Positions 56,450 through 64,000 of a stretch of 64,000 bases of DNA are shown one piece after another. This DNA is from Pseudoneurospora amorphoporcata (lineage: Eukaryota; Ascomycota; Sordariomycetes; Sordariales; Sordariaceae): the NCBI GenBank assembly GCA_033297205.1, contig MU859106.1, forward strand, positions 1 to 64,000, written 5' to 3'. A model generated the notes under the pieces. The model worked only from the letters and a program-made list of their open reading frames with translations. It was not told the DNA's origin and searched no databases. The translations under genes and the position numbers were made by a program. How positions within the stretch are numbered: position 1 is the stretch's first letter; every line of letters begins with the position of its first letter.

Positions 56450-59400
56450 TCACTGCATGGTCTTCAAGAAACCATCGAGATCGAAACTCTCCTCGTACTG
56501 TGAATTATCCCACAGCTCACCGAGGCCTTCAAGCCAAGCCGCCTTCTTGCCAGGCTGTCTGACATCGCCCGTCTCGATATCTACCATGTCCTCCTCCCTG
56601 CCCTCGAGGTTATCCTTGTTCTTTCCCTCTGTTATGAGGTTTGGTCCAGCATCGCCAAGGTTGAACAAGTCCAGGATCTGATCCGTATCCATGGTCGAAA
56701 GTCCTGCATTCTGCTGGTTCACGACCGTGCTAGCGACGTCAATCTTGAAGCGCTGCAGGCTGAGAATCTTCTCCTCGAGTGTTCCGCGGGTGATCAAACG
56801 GTAAACGTTGACCACCTTCTTTTGACCGATACGATGGGCGCGATCCATGGCCTGCAGATCCTTCTGCGGGTTCCAGTCGTGCTCCACAAAGATGACGGTA
56901 TCTGCACCAGTCAGGTTGAGACCAAGACCACCGACGCTCGTGGTGAGCAGCAACACATCGTATGACGGATCACTGTTGAACTTGTTGACGATGTCCTGAC
57001 GGCGGGTAGGGTCGACGGAGCCGTCAAGACGGAGGTGAGACACTGAGGGAAGCATAGTCTTGAGGACGGTGTTCTGAACCATATCCAACATTTCCTTCAT
57101 TTGGCAGAAAATGAGGGCACGATGAGGCTTGATGGGCGTGTAGAGCGGGTCGGACGATTCTTGACCTTCGACACCAATACCGCAGTCGACAAGCAAGTCT
57201 CGGAGTGCCGTAAGCTTGGGGGCATGGACTGGATCCTCGAGACTTGTGTTCCGCTTGGCCAGGAACTTTTGTGTATCGTCGTACTGCTTGTGACCGGGCT
57301 TCATGACGAGCGCCGGAGAGTTGCAAAGCTTGCGCATGTACTGCAATGCCTGGAAAATGTGGGCCTTGGCCTCCTTATCATCGCGGCCCGCCTCTTCCGT
57401 GATCTTCGCCGCCTCCCTCTTGGTGAAGTCCTCAAAAAGCTTGCGCTGGAGGTCGCTGAGGTCGCAGTAGTAGTTCTGCAGAATCTTGGGCGGCAAGTCG
57501 TTAAGAACTTCCTCCTTGAGACGACGCAGAAGGAAGGGCAGGACTTGCTTATGCAGCGCCTCAATAGCCAGAGCGCCTGCTTCTTGTTCCTTTGAAGACG
57601 CCTTGCTATATCGACTGTTGGCGATGGGCTTCGCGAATCTGTCAAGGAACACCTTTTCTGCACCCAAGAAGCCGGGCATCAGGAAGTCAAACAAAGACCA
57701 GAGTTCTAGCACATTGTTCTGGATGGGCGTTCCGGTGAGGATCAGGCGGTGATTGCTGGCTAGTTGCTTGACGGCAATGGTGATCTTCGCCTTGGGGTTC
57801 TTGATCAAATGTCCTTCATCAAGAACCACATAGTTCCAGCTGTACTTATTGATGATATCGATGTCATTGCGGCAGACATCATAAGAGGTGATGACGATGT
57901 CGGTCTTGTCCAGGACGTCCTTCATTGCCTTACGCTCAGCAGGAGGACCAACATAGGTCGTGACGCTGAGGAACGGAGCGTAGTTCTTGATCTCCTGTTG
58001 CCAATGTCCCGAGAGGGTGGGCGGGCAGACGATCAAAGACGGCAACCTTCGGACATCCGGCGCACCGGTCTTGGCGAACTCCTCAGCACGCTGATGGTGG
58101 TCACTGGCGACGATGCAGATTGTCTGGAGCGTCTTTCCGAGGCCCATGTCGTCGCAGAGAATACCATGGAGGTGATACTTGTTGAGGAAATGGAGCCAGT
58201 TGACACCCTCCTGCTGGTAAGAACGCAGTTCGGCCTTGATGGCGACGGGAATTTGGAACGGCTCAACCTTCTTCGGGTCAAGTAGCTGCTGAATAAACGT
58301 TCTCTCGCGGTCTCTTCCACGCAGAAGCTCCTCTGAAAGACCGGGGGGATCAGGAATGCCAGCCTCAAGTGGCACGAGCTTGACAAGAGTGGCGAAGGAT
58401 GTCGTCGCGATAAGACGGATGTTGTCATCAGAATCGCTCATGCGACCAAGGACAGGCACAATAAGGAAGATCACATAGGGAAGAATGGCGTCTCCCATGA
58501 CTGCGATCAAGTGGTAGATAACCTCAATGGCACCCTGGCGGAAGTTGAGATCGACAGGGTTGTTGATGGACGGCAGGACCTTTTCGACAAGAGCAGTCAT
58601 ACCATCGACAGTGATGACAGAGCAAATGGTGGCCATACACTTGGCAGCCATGTATCGGAAGACCGAAAGCTGGGACTGGAGAGCCTTGATGACAAAGGGC
58701 ACTTGTCTCATAACGAATGAGTGAAGTGCGGTGTGTAGTGTTGGTGTCATGGTTCGAATGATGGACAGGGCATCCACGATTTCTTGACCAAACGTGCTCG
58801 AAGGATCTCTGGCCTCTGCTGGAAGTTCACCCGAGAAGGCTCTTACCAAAGGCTCCTCCATGAAGGCGTTGAGACTAGGCACCCGGCTCAAAAGCTCAGG
58901 TCCGTATGTCTGTGACAGAACCTCCAAAGCCTGCTTAGCACCGCGACGGGTAATGTGAGCTCTCTTTGCTTCGATGGCGAATTTGATTGGATCGTCGTGC
59001 TCGGCTCGGTCCTCTTCCTTGGACATGGACAGAATAACGTTCGTCTTGTGAGCGTGCTGGGGGAACTCGGGGGTCTCGGCAGTCTCCACACATGTATACT
59101 TGACCAAGTTGGCAACGATCTTGTCGCCAGGACCACGGCGACCAGACTCGGTAAAGAGTTGCACCAGACGCGCAACACTGGTAGCGGAGCGGCACTGTAG
59201 CAGATGGTTCTCCTCGCCTTTGACACTATCCATGATAGCCTTGATCAGTGGGCTGGGCTTCTTGGGCAGCACCTGCATAGACACCAAGGCGCATGCAGCA
59301 GAAGCACGAATACGAGTATCGCGAGCTTCCTTTGCCGCCTTGGCTTCCTCGATGGCAATGACGACGAGATCCCGAGCCTCATTGAGGTCCTTAACAGCGA

Positions 59401-62197
59401 TCAGCCGCTGACCTGGGGCCATGATCTTCTTGAGCCTCTCGAAATCTTCGTTGACAACCTTTTCAGCATTGGCGATGGAGAAGGCGCCGGGACCAGCTTC
59501 GGGCTCACCCTGTACCACGACAGCGAGGGTGGGCAGCTTGCTCTGCGCAACCTTTCCATGATCTCGGCAGAGGTTAAGCAGCTGTTGTGATTGTGATCGT
59601 ACCCGCTGTACGTAGGTGACCAGGTCTCGGTAGTGTGACGGCCGTTCTTGCTCAATAATTGCGAGCAATGGCTGGACAAAGCGAGCTGATGCCTGACTAG
59701 AGGCGCTGTTCTTGGCGTACTCGTCAATGATGATGCCGGCAGTAAGCTGAGTTGAAGAGTATGCGGATGAGAGGGCGGGGATGATGCTGGCGTCGTAGGC
59801 TTCGACGGTTGATGGCGGAACCAAAGCCATGACTAAGCCCATGGCCTTGGCAGCCGAAACGCGGGAGCGGATCAGAACATCCATGCCAACGAGGTCGACA
59901 TCTCCCTGCATCATGTGACCATCGACATCGTGAGTATGGGAGGTAGGAGGAGGATCGTCAACCTTTGTTGATTTTCTCCTCCGTTTGACAGTCCTCTCCG
60001 CACCTTCTGGTGGCGATGACCTCCTGTTACCACCAGCGATAACCCCTGGCATAGAATATGTTCCGCCAGAAGGCTTCTGGAACAGGGCTGCATTCATGGG
60101 GATGGGGTTTCTGGACACACCGATGGGATGGAGCGTCAGCTGCATGAGCGTGTCCACGTGCGGCCCAAACTCATCAGCGAGGATCGCAGGGTTGTTGTCA
60201 GCAAGTGTGCGGACGAGGGCTGCCCAAAGATCGGCAGATGCATTTAGCGTTTCCTGATCCCTCTCAACAAGGATATTTTGGAAGATCAGACGCAGAATGC
60301 GTCCACCAAGCCATCCTTGCGTGGTGTCGCCTCCAAGCTTGACAAATGTCATCAAAGCCTTGAGCACAGCAAGCCGGACAGAGGTAATAGTATGACGAAG
60401 GAAGGGATAAAGCCTCGGGACAAGGAGTGTGAATGATCGCTCCTCGTCGTGTGACGCCGAGTGCTTCATGGTTTCCAAGACTTCTGGGAAACTGCAAAGA
60501 GTCGCCAGGAGGTCCATGATCTTGCCTGTAGACGCACTGAGATCGTCTCCCAGGTTGGAAAGACTTTCCCAAACAATGTTGATGAGATCGGGGAGGGCAT
60601 CTGAGCGCATCATGACAAATTCCTTGGCCATAGGTATGAGGGTTGCCGCGCTGACCGAGCGAACATCGTCATCCTGGTTGGCCAATCCCTCCATGACAGC
60701 GAGAATAACGCCGTCAATCATGGCAGTATCTTGCAACAGCAGGTCCTTTCTCACAGCAACGACATATCGAAGGCCGATCATACCACCGTGGCAGATGGCC
60801 CACTCATGGTGGTTAAGCTGGAGATCTCTTTGCATCACCATACGAAACAGCAGTTCGTAGATGGCATGGACCGTTGCTGGAGGGCAATGACGAAGGACGG
60901 ATCCAAGTGTCTGGCCGACGGTCTCACGGATAGGTGCCACAGAGGTATCGGAGCTATAATCTGTGAACCTATCAAGCATCAAAACGCAGCACAAGCGGCA
61001 AGCGAGGTCATCCAGCCACTTCCGGTTGAGTTCATTGTTCTCTGAACGAGACTTGGCCATCAGTCTTCCCGCGCCAGCGCCGTGGACTCTGATTACCTCG
61101 CGCAAGCCCATGGCAGCGCCATGACGAGTTTCCCATTGAGGATCAAAGAGGTCGACCTTGAGGAAATCGCAGAGACGTTCGTATGGCCATTCAACCCCTT
61201 CCAAGTTGTTGTCGGCCTCGATCTCGGACTTGATGGGGATGATGGGGCCCTTGTATTCGCTGACAACCTTGGTATCCTCTTCGATATCGGCGGGCCTATC
61301 AAGGCTGAAATAGTCGTTCATCTTGCCGCTCTTCGAGTCGGCGTCCACCATTGGGGTGTCATCAAATCCCTCGGAGCCGGCAGTTGTGTTTCGGCGCAAC
61401 GAGAGGTCACCGAAGCCGGCCTTGCCCTGAGCAGCCTTCTGGGCCTCCTTCTTCCGCTTTCGCTTGAGAACATTCAGCTGTCGTGCACTGAGCCCGGCCG
61501 TCTCACCGTTCTGATTGTTGGCGGAACCGACACTGTCATGACGGCCAAAGCCATTAGCTGCAGCTGGATCGATAGGGGTCGCAGGGCTGAGGATGGCGTC
61601 GTTAACGACATGTATCTCTTCATCCTTAAACTCACGTCCAAGGAGACCCAGACGGCCATTGAGCGTCTTCTTCTGATAATTCAGTCGGCTCTGTGGATCG
61701 AGGGCTGCAAGGCCCCAATCATTTTTATCGCCAATTCTGAGCAACGGCCTTCCGTACTTGAGAATGTTGATGACGTCCAGGGTCCTAAGACTGAACTGCT
61801 CCTCCTCGCTTAGAGAGACTTTTGGGCCCTCTTCTTTCTTGACGAAGCCATTGCTATCATCATCTTTCATCACCGTGTCGGGCTCCTCGTCGGCATTGGG
61901 GTCATATTGCGGTGCATTCTCAATAATTTTGCCTATAGCCTTGGCAGCAGTTGATCTGGTTTCCCAGTCTTTGTGGCGCAAGTAGGGGACAACCCGAGAG
62001 AGTAGGTTGAAAAGCTCATCGGGATGTTCCTTTTGCCATGTGGCGAGCTGGTCCACAGCAGCATCCCGGATCAGGCGAGTACTGCCTGTCTCGATGAGCC
62101 TATACGTAAAGCTTGTTAGTCAAGGGTCTAGAAAAACACAACCCTTTCAGAAAGAGCAGAGCACTTACGTGACAAGGCGATCTAGCCGTGACGCCAT
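56450..62197 (-). CDS. mot1: Mot1/BTAF1, Swi2/Snf2 ATPase that removes TBP from DNA
   Basis: Exons 62197-62169 and 62099-56450 encode 1892 residues; the 69-bp intron splits a Thr codon between MASRLDRLV and LIETGSTRLIRDAAV. The long N-terminal part is HEAT repeats (LATWQKEHPDELFNLLSR, VVPYLRHKDWETRSTAAKAI), with an acidic and basic insertion carrying a KRKRKKEAQK signal and a second Lys/Arg patch (KRRRKS). The C-terminal Snf2 ATPase starts near residue 1280: LRSYQQEGVNWL, Walker A DDMGLGKT (about 1323), DEGH box (about 1438), LTGTPIQNN, then the second lobe with RALIFCQMKEMLDM, LLLTTSVGGLGLNLTGAD and DRAHRIGQKK (about 1766). It ends with the short ELWDNSQYEESFDLDGFL helix typical of Mot1. It is nuclear and regulates TBP distribution and basal transcription. 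No further intron is needed in the 5.6-kb exon. Confidence 0.97.
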
Positions 62198-64000
62198 CTC
62201 TTGTTCATGTCAGTAGACTGTGTTGATATGTTAATAGGGGGTTATTGCCATGGCACTGCAAGAATGTCAGTCTTATACCCTTCAAGCTTTGTCTGATGCA
62301 TGGAATAACGGAGATGATGTTCGTTTTTTTTCCCTTCTTAAATATGCAAGGAGCCTAGAAAAAGGAGGCAAGGGGGGAGGGGGGGGAAGAACAATCAGGG
62401 GTAGTTTGATATGTGGTCCGGGTGAATGGATCAGCAACAACAACAAAACAAGAGACGTTGACGAGGTGACCCCCCCCTGCCGAGACCCGGAATTGTTTAT
62501 GTCTGAGGGTTAGGGGAGATATAGTCCACATGCAGGTCTCCAACCTCGATGACAAGAAACCTCAAAACAGACAACACCCAACGACCAAGTGACAACGAGG
62601 TTTACAGTACACTGATTTTGAAGCAAAGGAAAGGCGTGGCAAGAATGAGGTGTAGGGTGATGGATATGTGAACGTACCTTGGGAATTTCCACAGTTATGG
62701 CAAGGCTGTAGTCCCAAATGCCCAACACAAGCTTCACTATGGATTGTGATGCTGGCGACGGTTGTTGTAGGATTGTGGGAAGAAAGGGAGGTTTCTATCA
62801 GGAAGTCTAGAAATATCAGGTTTTATTTAGCCCTTTGCATAACATTGTTGGATTGGATCCCATAGTTGACGCATTGTGTGTGGTGCTCTATGGTCACCGT
62901 GAAAGAAGCAAGCGGAATGACAGGATGGGCAGTGGGGGAAGTGCAAAGAAGGGAGTCGGTTGGCATGACTCAAGCCAGATGATGTGTTCGAGGGGCGCCA
63001 GCAATGACAACAATACTTGTTGCAAGAAACCAAACATAGGGAGACAGATGAAAGTGGTGGGGGGCGTTGTTGGTGAGATGACATGTGGGATGAAATGGTA
63101 ATATCAAATATCAAGACTCACCGTCTGCCAAAAGTCTCTTTATGCAAGCCACTAAGGTCGCCGGTACCTTGCGCTAGACAAACACACACAAAGAGCACAC
63201 AGTGCAACGGTGACAGCGGCCGCCGAAAGATGGTCCGTGTGGTCCGTGTGGCCCGTGGATATTTGGGCGGGGCAGGATCGAAATAATGTATGGAGGGGTC
63301 TGGACCAGGCGGTCAACTCCCGGTCTTGTCGCCTTGAAATAGTGGCCAAGTAGCCAAGTATCGGAGGGTGGTGACGTTGAAGGGCAGGCAATTTGCGTCT
63401 GAGATGTGCTGCTGCCTTGTGTTACTGTGTCGCCTGGACTGATTGGTGGTTGGCTGGTCGGATTGAGAACGGAAGGTGAGGTCGGGTCGTGCACGACGCG
63501 CAGTAGGGCGCAGGTTGTAGTAGGGCGTAGCGAGCAACAAGTGCGCGGATGGGCGATGGCGGGCAGTGGGAGGTTCGGGTGGAGGGCAGCGGCCTGTCTA
63601 TAAAGAATGTTGGTTAGTAAATTTATAGACAAGCCGGCACTTCCCAACGTTCCTCCCTTCCCAAATTTTAGCGCGATCCATGTACCCCTGCCATCCATGC
63701 GCCTCCCCCAATTGCACCTCAATGCCCCAGTCAAGTGCGGTCCACCGCGCCCTCTGGTTGGCTGCCCGGCCTCACGCCCCAGTCCGTTTCTCCAGTCAAG
63801 AAAGGAAGGAGTGCATTTGCTTTGAGCTTCATCACGTTGTGAGCTTTGCCCTGTGGCTCTTTCCAGAGGCCCTGTCCCGTGGTGCCGTGCACGGTTGACG
63901 GCTTTGCATCTTGAATTTCTATGTCAGTCAATTCTTTTCCTTTTTCTTTTTTTTTCCTTCCACGTCTTCCCAGTCCATTTCTTATGCCTAGAATTCCATG
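62198..64000. promoter_or_regulatory. Mot1 upstream region to window end
   Basis: 1.8 kb without a supported gene. The left part is Mot1 promoter and 5' UTR. It holds G-rich runs near 62370-62390 and a pyrimidine-rich stretch at 63935-63965, which may belong to the promoter of a plus-strand gene beyond the window. Confidence 0.4.

Overview
This window is nuclear DNA of a filamentous ascomycete, most likely Sordariales close to Neurospora or Sordaria. Evidence: short introns (mostly 53-90 bp) with GTAAGT/GTATGT-type donors and CTAAC branch sites, gene-by-gene transcription without operons, long intergenic stretches rich in microsatellites and homopolymers, and typical filamentous-fungal products (siderophore MFS carrier, Far1-type scaffold, RMD1-family protein, PIR-repeat cell-wall protein). 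I see no intact transposon, tRNA, rRNA or CRISPR array.

Layout. 0.6-3.4 kb: cytochrome b561-type membrane protein with a long disordered tail (-). 4.8-5.6 kb: frameshifted relic of a fungal two-lobed hypothetical family. 7.0-8.9 kb: secreted protein gene (+) whose frame continues, past an in-frame TAG, into about 14 PIR-type repeats. 10.4-12.9 kb: Gln/Pro/His-rich protein with an RS-like tail (+). 13.5-14.8 kb: mitochondrial ribosomal protein mL46 (-). 16.6-18.7 kb: RING+PHD protein (-). 21.3-22.2 kb: ribosomal protein eL43 (-) with an 11-nt exon and an intron closed by a 16-bp inverted repeat. 23.5-24.9 kb: saccharopine-dehydrogenase-like oxidoreductase (+). 25.4-27.5 kb: siderophore-type MFS transporter (-). 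29.8-33.6 kb: RING-PH-vWA scaffold of Far1/Ste5 type (-). 33.7-39.5 kb: 5.8 kb without a convincing gene. 39.5-41.4 kb: CCT theta (-), divergent from a 42.1-43.6 kb Nhp10-like HMG-box protein (+). 44.6-46.5 kb: PARN/CAF1-fold protein lacking catalytic acids (-). 47.3-49.1 kb: RMD1/DUF155 protein (-). 50.8-54.5 kb: 1199-residue protein of unknown function (+). 56.4-62.2 kb: Mot1 TBP-removing ATPase (-).

The genes are mostly independent housekeeping or regulatory loci and not a cluster. Themes are chromatin/transcription (Mot1, Nhp10-like, RING-PHD), translation (eL43, mL46), protein folding (CCT8), signalling (Far1-like) and the cell surface (b561, siderophore carrier, PIR protein). The points most worth a second look are the stem-bracketed eL43 intron, the interrupted PIR gene, the pseudo-nuclease, the decayed two-lobed gene, and a repeated 14-bp palindrome near 54.7 kb. 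All exon boundaries were inferred by eye from splice consensus and frame; there are no transcript data.
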